The notes beneath the pieces were generated by a model, which ran no database searches, was not told the DNA's origin, and was given only the letters and a program-made list of their open reading frames with translations. From JBFWWP01 sp050246115 (GTDB taxonomy: Bacteria; Planctomycetota; UBA8108; UBA1146; JAJFFE01): 40,789 nt of DNA. The translations under genes were made by a program, and so were the position numbers. This document shows, in pieces, positions 8,631-17,461 of the stretch (position 1 is the stretch's first letter; each line of letters starts with the position of its first letter). The stretch covers positions 1 to 40,789 of the forward strand of contig JBFWWP010000042.1 in NCBI GenBank assembly GCA_050246115.1, in the 5' to 3' direction.

Positions 8631-10051
8631 GAGTTCACCACGCGCAGCCGGCTAGCGGAGTAGATCAAGAACCCGAGCGCAGCCAAGATCCATCCCACCA
8701 GGACCAGAACCCCGGTACCCGCCACGGTCCAGACTTGGCCGAGCGGGAACGGCTCGAGTCGGAACTCCTCGAGCGTCTCCCACAGTTCGCGGCCTGCCAC
8801 GTACCTCGAGTCGCCGGGCTTGGCGTTGTGCATGAGATCTTCGTTGAGCACGCGCACGAAGTCGAAACGATGCTTCTCGGCGGCGGCGGCGAAGTGGCGG
8901 TGGTGCGCGAAGTCGGTGCCAGCGAAGGCCATCGAAGCCGAACGAACTGCGAGCATTGGCGCTAGGATGCCCGCGATCGTCACCGCTCGGTCCTGCTCCT
9001 GCAGGCGATCCCAGAGCTTGGTGAAGTGATGCTCGTACACCTGGCTCGAGAAACGTTCGCTCTCGAGCATCGCCAGTCCCTGGAAGTTGAAGGGCAACTC
9101 CTCGATGCGGGAGCGCTTGTGCTCCGCGAGCGTTTTGCGCGTGAACTCCTGCATGTGTACGTCGCGCGCGTTGTGGCCGTCGAGGCCTTGCCGCAGGTTT
9201 TGTTGTACGGCGGCCTCGAACTCGGCCAGTTTGGGTGTCGGGATCAGCGAATGGACCAAGTCGTGCGCCAAGCGGGGGGCCAAGATGCAGTTGCACGCCC
9301 ACAGGCAGAGGAGGACGGACAATGCCGCGCGTGCGCTCCTCGACACGGCCGATACCGCCACGGACAGGACGACGAACAGGCCGATGTAACCTACGTACAG
9401 AACCGCCAGCCAAGCGGCTCTCTGGCGCACGTCGTCGGCCGCCTCGCCCGCGCTGGAGGCGACGATCCACGCGAGCAGCAAGGCCGCTGGCGAAAGGAGT
9501 AGCAACATGCAGGCGAAGAGGCCGAGCACCTTGCCCAGCACGAGCGATCGCGGATCCACCCCCAGGCTCAGGAGCTGCCGCAGCGTGCCGCTCTCACGCT
9601 CGGCGGCGACCGTGCCAAAGCCCAGGAGTACGATGATCAGGGGCACGAGCACTTGCAGCGCGAGCGCCGAAGAGAGTTCGCCGAAGCGCCGCATGGCCGT
9701 CGCATCTTGCGCCGGTAGGAAGGCGGTCTGGTTCTGGCGATGCGCCTCCAGGAACACCGTGGTGCCGACGAACGGCTCGAGGCCGCGGTCGAAAGCCGCC
9801 AACGGTGCCGTCGGCTTGAAGACATTGACCCCGTAGTGGCCGGCCGAGTGCGAGTTCTTCTCACCCTGTTCCAGCCAGTTCTCCCGCTCTAGACGGGTCG
9901 CCGCTTCTCGCTCGGCACGTGCGCGCTCGGTCTGGGCGTGCGCCAACAAGCCGGAGACGCCGATCAAGACCAGCACGAGCAAGGCCGCGAGTCGGAAGCG
10001 TCCGTCGCGCCAAACGTCGACGAGTTCCTTCTTCGCCACCTGCAGGATCAT
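8627..10051 (-). CDS. ABC transporter permease, DUF3526 type (first permease)
   Basis: 474-residue membrane permease. Helix near 20-40, a periplasmic-type loop to about 125, then a helix cluster (ALQVLVPLIIVLLGFGTVAA, LGLFACMLLLLSPAALLLAWI, LYVGYIGLFVVLSVAVSAV, ALSVLLCLWACNCIL), a soluble charged region 255-440, and a last helix VAGTGVLVLVGWILAALGFLIY. The conserved AERESGTLRQLLSLGVDP segment is the coupling region typical of this ABC-2 subfamily. The start overlaps the ATPase stop (ATGA, 10048-10051) and its own stop overlaps the next start. Two paralogous permeases plus one ATPase suggest a heterodimeric exporter. Homologous operons exist in other phyla, but the cargo is not known to me. 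Confidence 0.87.
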   Translation of the reverse strand: MILQVAKKELVDVWRDGRFRLAALLVLVLIGVSGLLAHAQTERARAEREAATRLERENWLEQGEKNSHSAGHYGVNVFKPTAPLAAFDRGLEPFVGTTVFLEAHRQNQTAFLPAQDATAMRRFGELSSALALQVLVPLIIVLLGFGTVAAERESGTLRQLLSLGVDPRSLVLGKVLGLFACMLLLLSPAALLLAWIVASSAGEAADDVRQRAAWLAVLYVGYIGLFVVLSVAVSAVSRSARAALSVLLCLWACNCILAPRLAHDLVHSLIPTPKLAEFEAAVQQNLRQGLDGHNARDVHMQEFTRKTLAEHKRSRIEELPFNFQGLAMLESERFSSQVYEHHFTKLWDRLQEQDRAVTIAGILAPMLAVRSASMAFAGTDFAHHRHFAAAAEKHRFDFVRVLNEDLMHNAKPGDSRYVAGRELWETLEEFRLEPFPLGQVWTVAGTGVLVLVGWILAALGFLIYSASRLRVVNS

Positions 10052-10749
10052 GCCGACAAGCGCTCTAAGTACAGCCGCTCCAGATCCTGGTCCTGGATCT
10101 GGTCCCGCGAGTACTGCGCGATCAACTTGCCGCCGACCAGGATGCCAATGCGTGACGCGTCCTCGCGAGCGCGGAACAGATCGTGGGTCGCCATCAGGAT
10201 CGCGACGCCACTCGCGGCGAGCTGGCGCAACATGCGCGAGAACTCGTGACTGGCAGCGGGATCGAGACCCGAGGTCGGTTCGTCGAGCAGTAACGCCTGG
10301 GCGCCGGTCGCCAATGCCAGCGCGATGCCGACTTTCTGGCGCATGCCCTTGGAGTAGGTCGCGACCCTTCGCCCAGCGGCCTCGCGCGGGAGGCCCGCCT
10401 GCTCGAGGAGTGCCGCCAGCTCCTCATGGGTGTGCCGGCGTCCACCGAGCAGGCTGAAGTAGTTCAGGTTCTCCAAGCCCGTGAAACGCGGGTACAACGA
10501 GACCAGCTCCGGGATGTACGCCAGCTTGCGCCGCGCCGTAACCGGCTCTGCGCTGACGCTGGTGCCGCACACGCGTGCCTCGCCGCCGTCGGGGGTCAGA
10601 AAACCGAGAAACAAGTTGATCGTCGTGGTCTTGCCGGCCCCGTTGGGCCCCAGCAGGGCAAAGATCTCGCCCGGCTCGACCCGCAAGCTCAGGGACGACA
10701 AGGCGACCCGATCCTGAAAACGCTTGGTGAGTTTGGCTGCTTCCAACAT
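10048..10749 (-). CDS. ABC transporter ATP-binding protein
   Basis: 233-residue ATPase for the two permeases that follow. Walker A GPNGAGKTT, an altered signature YSKGMRQKVG (in place of LSGGQ, as is common in ABC-2 exporters), Walker B ALLLDEPTSGLDP and the H-loop ATHD are all present in order. A longer frame runs upstream to 10812, but the ATG at 10749 aligns with normal family N-termini (MLEAAKLTKRF). No Shine-Dalgarno precedes it; instead a TATACT box ends exactly 8 nt before the ATG with GCGACA 17 nt further up, so the message may be leaderless. The ATGA overlap with the first permease couples translation. It energises export, or possibly protein maturation, at the inner membrane. Confidence 0.92.
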   Translation of the reverse strand: MLEAAKLTKRFQDRVALSSLSLRVEPGEIFALLGPNGAGKTTTINLFLGFLTPDGGEARVCGTSVSAEPVTARRKLAYIPELVSLYPRFTGLENLNYFSLLGGRRHTHEELAALLEQAGLPREAAGRRVATYSKGMRQKVGIALALATGAQALLLDEPTSGLDPAASHEFSRMLRQLAASGVAILMATHDLFRAREDASRIGILVGGKLIAQYSRDQIQDQDLERLYLERLSA

Positions 10750-10757
10750 GGTTCGGG

Positions 10758-10786
10758 AGTATAGCTGACGGGCCCTGGCCTGTCGC
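10758..10786 (-). promoter_or_regulatory. Promoter of the ABC operon, leaderless geometry
   Basis: Minus strand: -35 GCGACA (10786-10781), 17-bp spacer, -10 TATACT (10763-10758), then 8 nt (CCCGAACC) to the ATG at 10749. Transcription would begin at or next to the start codon. Both hexamers match the housekeeping consensus at four or more positions. Confidence 0.55.
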
Positions 10787-10866
10787 GCGAGAACCGCGCC
10801 GTTTGCAGCCAACGAGGGGCACGCAGTCGAGACCGCCCTGCGTGGCTCGAAGCCGCCACGAAGCGC

Positions 10867-10931
10867 GTTCTCGGGCTACCCGAACGACCGCCTTGCGCCA
10901 CGAGCCGAAGGCCGCGTGCTTCGGACGCACG
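10867..10931 (-). terminator. Two small hairpins after korB
   Basis: TCGGG-CTA-CCCGA (10871-10883) and CGTGC-7 nt-GCACG (10915-10931) lie just past the stop of korB (10948) on the minus strand, before the ABC operon promoter. Stems are short and no T-run follows, so this is a weak call for the end of the korAB transcript. Confidence 0.25.
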
Positions 10932-10947
10932 GGTCGCAGCTTCGCGG

Positions 10948-11985
10948 CTAGCGAAACTGGGCGAGGATCTGGTCGAAGGCCTCGCGGGACGGTCGCAGCT
11001 CGGCTTCGCCCAGCGCCGCCAGCGGCTTCGCCCCGAGCGACAGGGTCTCGACCAGCGTGGGTAGCTCGCCGTGAAAGTGGATGAGGCCGGTCAGGACTTC
11101 GCCGCGTCCGTGGGTTTCCGCGAGCTGCCGCAGTGCGTTCACGCGATCGCGTGGGTCGTAGTCCGTGCCGAGCTTGGTCAGCAGCAGCCGCGAGCCGTCG
11201 TGGAGTCGTACCTGCTCGGTGGTGCCGGCGTCGTAATCGACGTCGATGGGGTCGAAGCTCGGCACGAAGTGCGGATCGTGGAAGTGGACTTCGTGCTCTT
11301 TGTGGTAGGTGTAGGACTTGGTCGATTCGTCGTGGTTGTTGAAAGTCACGCACGGGCTGATGACATCGATGAATGCCAGTCCGTTGTGAACGAACGCCGC
11401 CTGGAGCAGCGGGATCAGCTGTTTCTTGTCGCCCGAGAACGAGCGCGCGACGAAGCCGCAGCCCAATTGGATGGCGAGCGCGCACAGGTCGATGGGGGAC
11501 TCCGTGGGATGGGCGCCGCGCTTGCTGGGGCTATCGCGGTCCGCGGTAGCGGAGAACTGCCCTTTGGTGAGTCCGTACACGCCGTTGTTCTCGACCAAGT
11601 AGAGAGCCCTGGGATTCCGGCGCACCATGTGCACGAACTGACCGATGCCGATCGAAGCCGTGTCGCCATCGCCCGACACGCCGATCGGCAACAGCGTCGG
11701 GTTGGCGACGTGCGCGCCCGTCGTGAAGCTCGGCATTCGGCCATGGGTCGAGTTGAAACCGAAGGAGGAGCCCAGGAAGTACGCGGGTGTCTTCGACGAG
11801 CAGCCGATACCGCTCATCTTGATGACTTCGTTGGCTTGGAGTCCCGAACGGAACGCAGCCTCGATCACGGCCTCGGAGATGCGGTCGTGGCCGCATCCCT
11901 TGCACATGGTCGACGCGGACCCCTCGTAAGCATCCTTGGTCAGGCCGAGTCGGTTCGTCTTGGTGGCGGGGGCGATGTCACTCAT
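10948..11985 (-). CDS. korB: 2-oxoacid:ferredoxin oxidoreductase, beta subunit
   Basis: 345 residues. The beta subunit binds thiamine diphosphate and a 4Fe-4S cluster and, with KorA, converts a 2-oxoacid (most likely 2-oxoglutarate) plus CoA to acyl-CoA, CO2 and reduced ferredoxin. Visible: the cluster ligands CKGCGHD, SGIGC and PCVTFNNH; the thiamine-diphosphate and magnesium motif GDGDTASIG ... ENNGVYGLTKGQ. The C-terminal part (about 250-345) is a variable tail. The start lies 5 nt after the korA stop, so the pair is co-translated. Substrate choice is inferred from KorA features and gene pairing, not proven. No ferredoxin gene sits alongside. Oxygen sensitivity is expected for the family. 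Confidence 0.93.
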   Translation of the reverse strand: MSDIAPATKTNRLGLTKDAYEGSASTMCKGCGHDRISEAVIEAAFRSGLQANEVIKMSGIGCSSKTPAYFLGSSFGFNSTHGRMPSFTTGAHVANPTLLPIGVSGDGDTASIGIGQFVHMVRRNPRALYLVENNGVYGLTKGQFSATADRDSPSKRGAHPTESPIDLCALAIQLGCGFVARSFSGDKKQLIPLLQAAFVHNGLAFIDVISPCVTFNNHDESTKSYTYHKEHEVHFHDPHFVPSFDPIDVDYDAGTTEQVRLHDGSRLLLTKLGTDYDPRDRVNALRQLAETHGRGEVLTGLIHFHGELPTLVETLSLGAKPLAALGEAELRPSREAFDQILAQFR

Positions 11986-11990
11986 GAGGC

Positions 11991-13781
11991 TCAGGCTTTC
12001 GCTGGGGTTTGTGCGAGTGCGGCGTCGACGAAACTAGCGGCAATGGGCAGTCCACCGAAGTGGCAAGCGCTGTGAATGCGCGTGGCTGCTGCGGGAAACG
12101 CGGCGCGCAGCAGTTGCGCCATTTGCCCCTGTTGGTTTTGCTCGACCACGATCAGGCGCTCGTGCTGACCAACGAACTCCGCGACCTGCGGATGGAACGG
12201 GTAGGCACGCACGCGCAGGTAGTTCGCCTTGCCCGGGTTCGAAGCGAGGGACTCCTTCACCGCGGCATCGGTCGAGCCGTATGCGATGAGGCCGGTCGTG
12301 GGTTTGCCGGTGGTGGTCACGATCTCCGGTTCGGGGAGGTGGGGGGCCATGTTCGCGATCTTACGGGCCAGTCGGTCGAGGTTCCGCTGATAGACTTTGT
12401 CGTCCTCGCTATAGGTCGCGTACTCGGTGTGCCCCGAGCCCCGGGTGAAGAATGCCGCGCGGAGGTCGCGGTTGCGGCCGGGGACCGTGCGCCAGGGCAC
12501 GCCGTCACCGTCGACATCGAGATAGCGTCCCCAACGTTCGAGCTTTCCCAGCGCTTCGTCGTCGAGCACCTTGCCGCGATCGAACGGCCGATCCGGGTAC
12601 GCGGGTGTGTCGCAGATCCAGGTGTTCATCCCCAGATCCAGATCGCTCAGGACGAAGGTCGGTGTTTGGAACCGTTCTGCTATGTCGAACGCCTTCCACG
12701 ACAACTCGAAAGCGTCGGTCGGCGTGGCCGGGAACAAGATCGGGAAGCGCGTGTCGCCATGGGAGAGATAGGCCACTTGCAGCAGGTCGGACTGCTGGGT
12801 GCGAGTCGGCAAGCCGGTGGAGGGACCCACCCGCTGTACGTCGAAGACTACGCACGGTACCTCGGCATAGTAGGCTAGCCCGAGATTCTCGCCCATGAGC
12901 GAGATCCCAGGGCCCGACGTCGACGTCATCGCGCGCGCGCCGGCCCAACCCGCGCCTACCGCCATGCCGATGGCCGCCAGCTCATCCTCAGCCTGGATGA
13001 TGGCGATTCGGCGTTCCCCGTTCGGCCCGGTGCGGAGCTTCCGGGCATGATCGACCACGGCGTCTGCCAGGCTCGAGGCCGGGGTGATCGGGTACCACGC
13101 GACCACCGAACAACCGCCGAAGATCGTGCCGAGTCCGGCCGCCTCGTTCCCTTCCATGGCGATCTTGCCCGTTGTCTGGTTCGCCTTGCGGTAGCGATAG
13201 GGATGCTGGCGCGTGAAGTTCTCCTTGGCGTAGTCGATACCGACCTGAATCGCGTCGATGTTGGCAGCGACGACCTTGTCCTTGCGGTTGAACGTGCGCC
13301 GCACGGTTTCGTGCATGCACTCCATGTCGAGATCGAACAGCTCGGCGATGACTCCCACGTAGATCATGTTGCGCAGACGCGGCCGCAGCTTGGCATCCGA
13401 AAAGCTCTTGCGGGACAGGGTATCGAGGGGGACCGAGTAACGGTCGAAACCTGCGAACGCCTCCGGCGTGCGGTTGTAGTCCGCATTGTCGATGACCACA
13501 GAGCCGGGCGCCAACTCGCGCAGATCCTGGTCGATGGTCGCGGGATTGAGGGCGACCAAGACTTCCCACTGCTCGCGCCGTGCCTGCCAACCGCCGGGTG
13601 AAACGCGGATCTGGTACCAGGTCGGCAGCCCCTGAATGTTCGATGGGAACAGATTCTTCGCCGACGCCGCGAGGCCCATCTCGAAAAGCGTCTTGAAGAT
13701 GATGCCGTTCGAGGTCTGGCTGCCGGTGCCATTGGGAGTGGCGATGCGAAGCGAGAAGTCGTTTACGACGAAATCGGTCAT
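11991..13781 (-). CDS. korA: 2-oxoacid:ferredoxin oxidoreductase, fused gamma-alpha subunit
   Basis: 596 residues. Residues 1-190 are the gamma (acceptor) domain, starting FSLRIATPNGTGSQTSNGI; from about 210 the alpha (pyrimidine-binding) domain follows with the hallmark YPITPASSLAD, AEDELAAIGMA, TSGPGISLMGE and PSTGLPTRTQQSDL. This gamma-alpha fusion with a separate beta is the KorA form used in the reductive or oxidative TCA cycle of many bacteria. The ATG at 13781 has GGAG 8 nt upstream (13793-13790). korB follows after 5 nt. No partner ferredoxin or delta subunit is encoded nearby, so electrons go to a ferredoxin made elsewhere. The substrate is probably 2-oxoglutarate; pyruvate or another oxoacid cannot be excluded. 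Confidence 0.93.
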   Translation of the reverse strand: MTDFVVNDFSLRIATPNGTGSQTSNGIIFKTLFEMGLAASAKNLFPSNIQGLPTWYQIRVSPGGWQARREQWEVLVALNPATIDQDLRELAPGSVVIDNADYNRTPEAFAGFDRYSVPLDTLSRKSFSDAKLRPRLRNMIYVGVIAELFDLDMECMHETVRRTFNRKDKVVAANIDAIQVGIDYAKENFTRQHPYRYRKANQTTGKIAMEGNEAAGLGTIFGGCSVVAWYPITPASSLADAVVDHARKLRTGPNGERRIAIIQAEDELAAIGMAVGAGWAGARAMTSTSGPGISLMGENLGLAYYAEVPCVVFDVQRVGPSTGLPTRTQQSDLLQVAYLSHGDTRFPILFPATPTDAFELSWKAFDIAERFQTPTFVLSDLDLGMNTWICDTPAYPDRPFDRGKVLDDEALGKLERWGRYLDVDGDGVPWRTVPGRNRDLRAAFFTRGSGHTEYATYSEDDKVYQRNLDRLARKIANMAPHLPEPEIVTTTGKPTTGLIAYGSTDAAVKESLASNPGKANYLRVRAYPFHPQVAEFVGQHERLIVVEQNQQGQMAQLLRAAFPAAATRIHSACHFGGLPIAASFVDAALAQTPAKA

Positions 13782-14201
13782 GGTGTTCGCTCCAGCGATT
13801 CGAGAAGCAGGTCAACCGTCGAGAATGGGATCGCCACCAAAAGAAGAACAGGACGTGCCCCCAAGGAGCAACTACCCGAGCCAGCAAGAACCCGCGGCGT
13901 TCGACGTAGGCTCATCGACGCATCAGCCTCCGTACGGGTCACGGGCGTCACACCTTGGAACGCCTCGACGGTCGCGGCGCCGAAGCTCGGAGGACTCGAA
14001 ATCGCCGCGCGCGGGCTCCTCGGGGCGGGTATTGAAACCGATCGACAACGGGTTTAACAGTGCGTCCTGCCGGAGTGCCGGACGCTACGGGGGGATTGCA
14101 CCCGCCGGCCTCGCACGGCGCGTCGTGGGCGGTGGTGCACGTACCCGGCCGGCGTGGACGTGGCCGCGGGTACGCCGGTGCGAGGTTGCCGCCAGCACTG
14201 G
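13782..14201. other. Divergent intergenic region, 420 bp
   Basis: Separates korA (-) from the TauE-type permease (+). The plus-strand open frames here are arginine- and proline-rich shadows with no ribosome site. Apart from the korA ribosome site (13790-13793) and a weak hairpin around 14061-14084 I see nothing definite. It must hold promoters for both directions. Confidence 0.4.
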
Positions 14202-15008
14202 ATGGAAGGCTCGGCGAGGTTGTCGGGTTTGACTCTGTTCGTCGCGGTCTTCTTGGTCGGTGTCGTCGCCGGCGTGGTCAACACCATGTCCGGTGGGGGT
14301 ACCTATCTGATGTTGCCCTTGCTCGTGTTCTGTGGGCTCGAACCCAAGGTCGCGAACGCTACGAACCGGTTCGCCGTGGCGTTTCAGGCGGTGGCCGGCG
14401 CCGTCACGTTGCATCGCCGGGGCGTGGTGCGCTGGCGGGTTTCCGTGGTGCCAACCGTGATCGCTGCCGTCGGCGGTGTGGCGGGTGCCCTCTTGACCAC
14501 CCGGCTCGACTCCGCTGGGTTCCGGACCGTTGCGGGTTGGGTGTTGTTGGGCGGGATCTTCCTGCTCTTCGTCCAGCCGCGGCGAGCGGCCGCGCCAGCC
14601 ACCGCGGCAGGAGCAGGCGACGGCGGGCGATCGCGGTCCGAACTCCGGCAACTGCGCTGGGGCGGTTTGCTCGCGACGTTCGTCGTCGGCGTCTACGGCG
14701 GGTTCATCGGCGCGGCGGTGGGGGTCGTGATCTTGGTGTTTCTGCCACGCCTCCTCGGGCTCGACTTGGTCCAGGGGGTGGCCGTGAAGACCTTGATGGT
14801 GTTCGCGTTCTCCGCGTCGGCGAGCGTCGTCTACATCGGTGCCGGGCTCGTCGAGTTCGCCGCGTCGATCCCGGTCATCCTCGGGTACATCATCGGCGGA
14901 GTGTTGGGCGCGCGCCTCACGGTCGCAGTCGGGGACATCTGGGTGCGCCGCATCGTGGCGCTCGTGGGCGCCGGGCTTGCTCTGGCGATGATCCTGGGCG
15001 CATCCTGA
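14202..15008 (+). CDS. TauE/SafE family anion permease
   Basis: 268 residues, eight likely membrane helices in two similar halves. Each half opens with the glycine-rich family motif: VGVVAGVVNTMSGGGTYL near residue 20 and VVGVYGGFIGAAVGV near residue 165, with the LxNATNRFAV-type loop after the first. A soluble basic linker (RRAAAPATAAGAGDGGRSRS) joins the halves. Family members export sulfite, sulfoacetate or other small anions, or take up sulfur compounds; the substrate here is unknown. The start is uncertain: ATG 14202 has no ribosome site, while TTG 14229 has GAGG 9 nt upstream and would begin directly at the first helix; an in-frame ATG also exists at 14154. No sulfur genes adjoin it. 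Confidence 0.85.
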   Translation: MEGSARLSGLTLFVAVFLVGVVAGVVNTMSGGGTYLMLPLLVFCGLEPKVANATNRFAVAFQAVAGAVTLHRRGVVRWRVSVVPTVIAAVGGVAGALLTTRLDSAGFRTVAGWVLLGGIFLLFVQPRRAAAPATAAGAGDGGRSRSELRQLRWGGLLATFVVGVYGGFIGAAVGVVILVFLPRLLGLDLVQGVAVKTLMVFAFSASASVVYIGAGLVEFAASIPVILGYIIGGVLGARLTVAVGDIWVRRIVALVGAGLALAMILGAS

Positions 15009-15036
15009 GCCGCGCCGCGCCGATCCCCTGCGGCGC

Positions 15037-15075
15037 CAATGCCCCGACCGCCAATCCCCCGACCGCCGATCCCGT
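15037..15075 (+). repeat. Short imperfect direct repeat after the TauE-type gene
   Basis: Two full copies and one partial copy of a 15-bp unit (CGACCGCCAATCCCC, CGACCGCCGATCCCG, preceded by CCAATGCCC) lie in the convergent gap. A small CCCGTT-TC-AACGGG hairpin follows at 15071. No function is assigned. Confidence 0.4.
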
Positions 15076-15120
15076 TTCAACGGGTCTCGGCATGCGAAGT
15101 TCCGGACGGGTCCTCGCGCG

Positions 15121-15957
15121 CTACGACGGTCGGCGGCGAAGCCGTAGGATCCGTTCCTCGCTCGTCTCTTCGACCTCCAGGTCGAAGTGCTGCGGACCAT
15201 CGGTGGCGTTGCCCCCGCCGTCGGCGAATCCCTCCGCGCTGGTGCGTTCGAACTCGTTCTCCCAGGTCGTGCCGCCGCGAAACGGAATGCCGCCCGGCTG
15301 CTCGTTCATGATCTCGACGGCGTCGAGGAGGAAGGCGTTGGTGCCGCCCGTCTTGGCCACGACGCGCTCGACGTCGGCACGCGCACCGGCGACGCCGAGG
15401 TGCGCGAGCGTCAGGGCCGCGGTCTCGGTCGTTCGCAGTCGGTTGCCGAGGAGGGCGGCTTCGGTGGCGGCGGACTTCCGTAAGTGCTCGATCAGGCAGT
15501 CCTCGATGCGCGCGCGGACATCGGGTAGGTCGTGAAGCTGCACCCCCTCGAGAACCTCGCAGACCGCCGCGAAGTGCGACGGCTCCACGTCTTCGTCCTC
15601 TTCGAGGCGCTCGAGCGCCGCCTCGAGGGCCTCGCGACCCAGGAGTTGCAAGGAACGAACGGCGGTTGCCGCGAGCGCCTCGTCGCTCGAGGAGAGCGCC
15701 GCGAGCAGCACCGGCAAGCTCAGCTCCGTGCCGATCTGCCCGAGGATCAAGACGATCCAAACGCTCGCTTGGGTATCGTCGTGTTCTTTGTCCAAAGAGG
15801 ACCGAAGCGTTTCCGCCAGGAGGTCCTCGATCTCCGGGTCGTCCTCGGCGCTCTCCAACAGGTCACGAATTGATACGTGGACCTCGTCGGGATCGTCCGA
15901 GAACAGCCCTTCGAGGCGTTCGTCTGCCTCGTCGCGTAGCCAGCGGTGCGCTTTCAT
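15121..15957 (-). CDS. HEAT-repeat-like protein
   Basis: 278 residues, very acidic, all helical in appearance. From about 60 to 200 it contains repeating paired helices of HEAT type (ASVWIVLILGQIG, SLPVLLAALSSSDEALAATAVRSL, EALEAALERLEEDED, AALTLAHLGVAGA), a fold used for protein binding. There is no signal peptide, so it is cytoplasmic. The C-terminal 60 residues are polar and probably disordered. No Shine-Dalgarno is visible; a TATCAT box ends 8 nt before the ATG with CTGGCA 17 nt further up, giving a leaderless candidate. It stands alone, 169 bp from the flippase gene. No specific partner can be named. Confidence 0.75.
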   Translation of the reverse strand: MKAHRWLRDEADERLEGLFSDDPDEVHVSIRDLLESAEDDPEIEDLLAETLRSSLDKEHDDTQASVWIVLILGQIGTELSLPVLLAALSSSDEALAATAVRSLQLLGREALEAALERLEEDEDVEPSHFAAVCEVLEGVQLHDLPDVRARIEDCLIEHLRKSAATEAALLGNRLRTTETAALTLAHLGVAGARADVERVVAKTGGTNAFLLDAVEIMNEQPGGIPFRGGTTWENEFERTSAEGFADGGGNATDGPQHFDLEVEETSEERILRLRRRPS

Positions 15958-15965
15958 GGGGCCCC

Positions 15966-15994
15966 ATGATACGGGGGTCGGGCCAGGTTGCCAG
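15966..15994 (-). promoter_or_regulatory. Promoter of the HEAT gene, leaderless geometry
   Basis: Minus strand: CTGGCA (15994-15989), 17-bp spacer, TATCAT (15971-15966), then 8 nt (GGGGCCCC) to the ATG at 15957. This is the same spacing as at 10758-10786 and 23832-23860. Confidence 0.5.
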
Positions 15995-16126
15995 ACGGAG
16001 TGACGGACGGTAGCCGAGCGAGTCCCGGATCGCGCGCGTGCCGCGCTGACTCGGGATCCGCGGCTCTCGACGCGAGCTTGCGAGGGCCCCTGCGGATCGT
16101 GCGGCGAGCGCCTCCCGGAGAACCGG

Positions 16127-17461
16127 TCAGCCGCGGACGGTGGCGGGGGCCGATGGGGCCGCAGACGGCCGCGGGGCGGCGGAGGCGTCGGCGTCTCGGG
16201 GCTCCGCCGCGGCTGGCTCGCGACTTGACGCGCGGGCCTGCGGATCGAGCGCGCCGCGCGCAGCGAAGGCGACGACTGCGAGCAAGCCGACGAGGGCGCC
16301 GGCCGACATCGCGACGCACACCGCCTCGAGGCTGCCGCGGGCGAGCGCCATCGGGAAGAAGATCAGCAGCGCTCCGAGTTGGATGAGATTGCTCGCCAGG
16401 TAGAGGTGTGCGCGTCCGAGTAACACGAACAACGTGGTGATGCCGGTCGCGATGCCGCTGAAGCTGGCGTGGAAGAGGAGGAGACGAAACAGCGGTAAGC
16501 CGTCCTCGAGACTTGCGCCGTAGGCGAGGTCGTAGACGGGGCCCGCAGCCACCGCGAGCGCGATGGGGAACAGCGTGAAGCCGATGACCAGCAAGAACAA
16601 ATAGCGACGGGTGTGGTGTTGGAAGCGATCCGGAGTCTCCGCGAGCCGCGAGAAGCTCGGATAGATCGTGGCCGACAGAAACCGCGGCAGATAGTAGACC
16701 GCGACGTTCGCTAGCAGGAACGCGCGTTCGTAGAGGCCGAGTTGCTCGTGACCGTACAGGCGCCCGAGGATGAACTTGTCGGCGCTGATCAAGACGTACG
16801 CCGAGGTCATGGCGAGATTCACGTGCACACCGAAGCGGAGCGCCGGGCGCAGGGTACCCCAGGCCAGGGTGAACCGCGGGCGGTGCGGGTGAACCACGTA
16901 GCTCGAAACCGTTTTCAACACGGAGAACGAGACCGTGTTCAGCGCGAGGGCCCATGGGGACCGGAGAGCCCAAGCCAAACCGAGCGAGGTGAGGACGCTC
17001 ACGCCCATCACGACGACCTCGGCCACCACGATGCGACCTTGCTGGAGGTCGCGCGCGAGTAAGAGTGGGCCCACGCTGCGGAGTCCATCGAGGAGCGGTA
17101 CGAGCGCGACCAAGAGGAGCAATCCGAACAAGCGATCGGACTGCTGATAGGTCGCGATGGGGCCGGCCAGGGCGACCAGCAGTCCCGCCAGGGCGATGCC
17201 CCTCACGACTTGGAGGCTCCACGCGCCGTCGAGGAGGTCGGAGACCGACCCACCGGTGCGCACGACGTGGAGGTCGACCCCGGTCTGCGACAGGATCTCC
17301 AGGAACATCAGGGTGATCATGACCACCGCGATCTCCCCGAAGTGGGTCGGTTCGAGGAAGCGCGCCAGGACCCCGAGCTGGATGATCTGCAACAGCGTCA
17401 CGATGACGAGCCGTAGCACGTTCCAACGGGCGCTCCGGAAGGTCATCTGCTTCAAGTTCAA
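16127..17461 (-). CDS. Polysaccharide flippase (Wzx/MATE-like), TTG start
   Basis: About 444 residues, 12-14 predicted membrane helices. The N-terminus MNLKQMTFRSARWNVLRLVIV and the segment LGVLARFLEPTHFGEIAVVM are typical of oligosaccharide flippases, which move lipid-linked glycans across the inner membrane. I chose the TTG at 17461 because CCTCC on the plus strand (17472-17476) gives GGAGG 10 nt upstream and the protein then begins in the family manner; an ATG follows at 17446, and an upstream ATG (17581) would add an arginine-rich tail with no support. The C-terminal 40 residues are alanine/proline-rich and likely disordered. No glycosyltransferases lie nearby, so the glycan is unknown. 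Confidence 0.82.
   Translation of the reverse strand: MNLKQMTFRSARWNVLRLVIVTLLQIIQLGVLARFLEPTHFGEIAVVMITLMFLEILSQTGVDLHVVRTGGSVSDLLDGAWSLQVVRGIALAGLLVALAGPIATYQQSDRLFGLLLLVALVPLLDGLRSVGPLLLARDLQQGRIVVAEVVVMGVSVLTSLGLAWALRSPWALALNTVSFSVLKTVSSYVVHPHRPRFTLAWGTLRPALRFGVHVNLAMTSAYVLISADKFILGRLYGHEQLGLYERAFLLANVAVYYLPRFLSATIYPSFSRLAETPDRFQHHTRRYLFLLVIGFTLFPIALAVAAGPVYDLAYGASLEDGLPLFRLLLFHASFSGIATGITTLFVLLGRAHLYLASNLIQLGALLIFFPMALARGSLEAVCVAMSAGALVGLLAVVAFAARGALDPQARASSREPAAAEPRDADASAAPRPSAAPSAPATVRG

Noticed and set aside
14060..15535. 491-residue plus-strand frame across the TauE-type gene
   Set aside because: Arginine/glycine-rich, lacks membrane helices, and conflicts with the clear permease frame and the HEAT gene.
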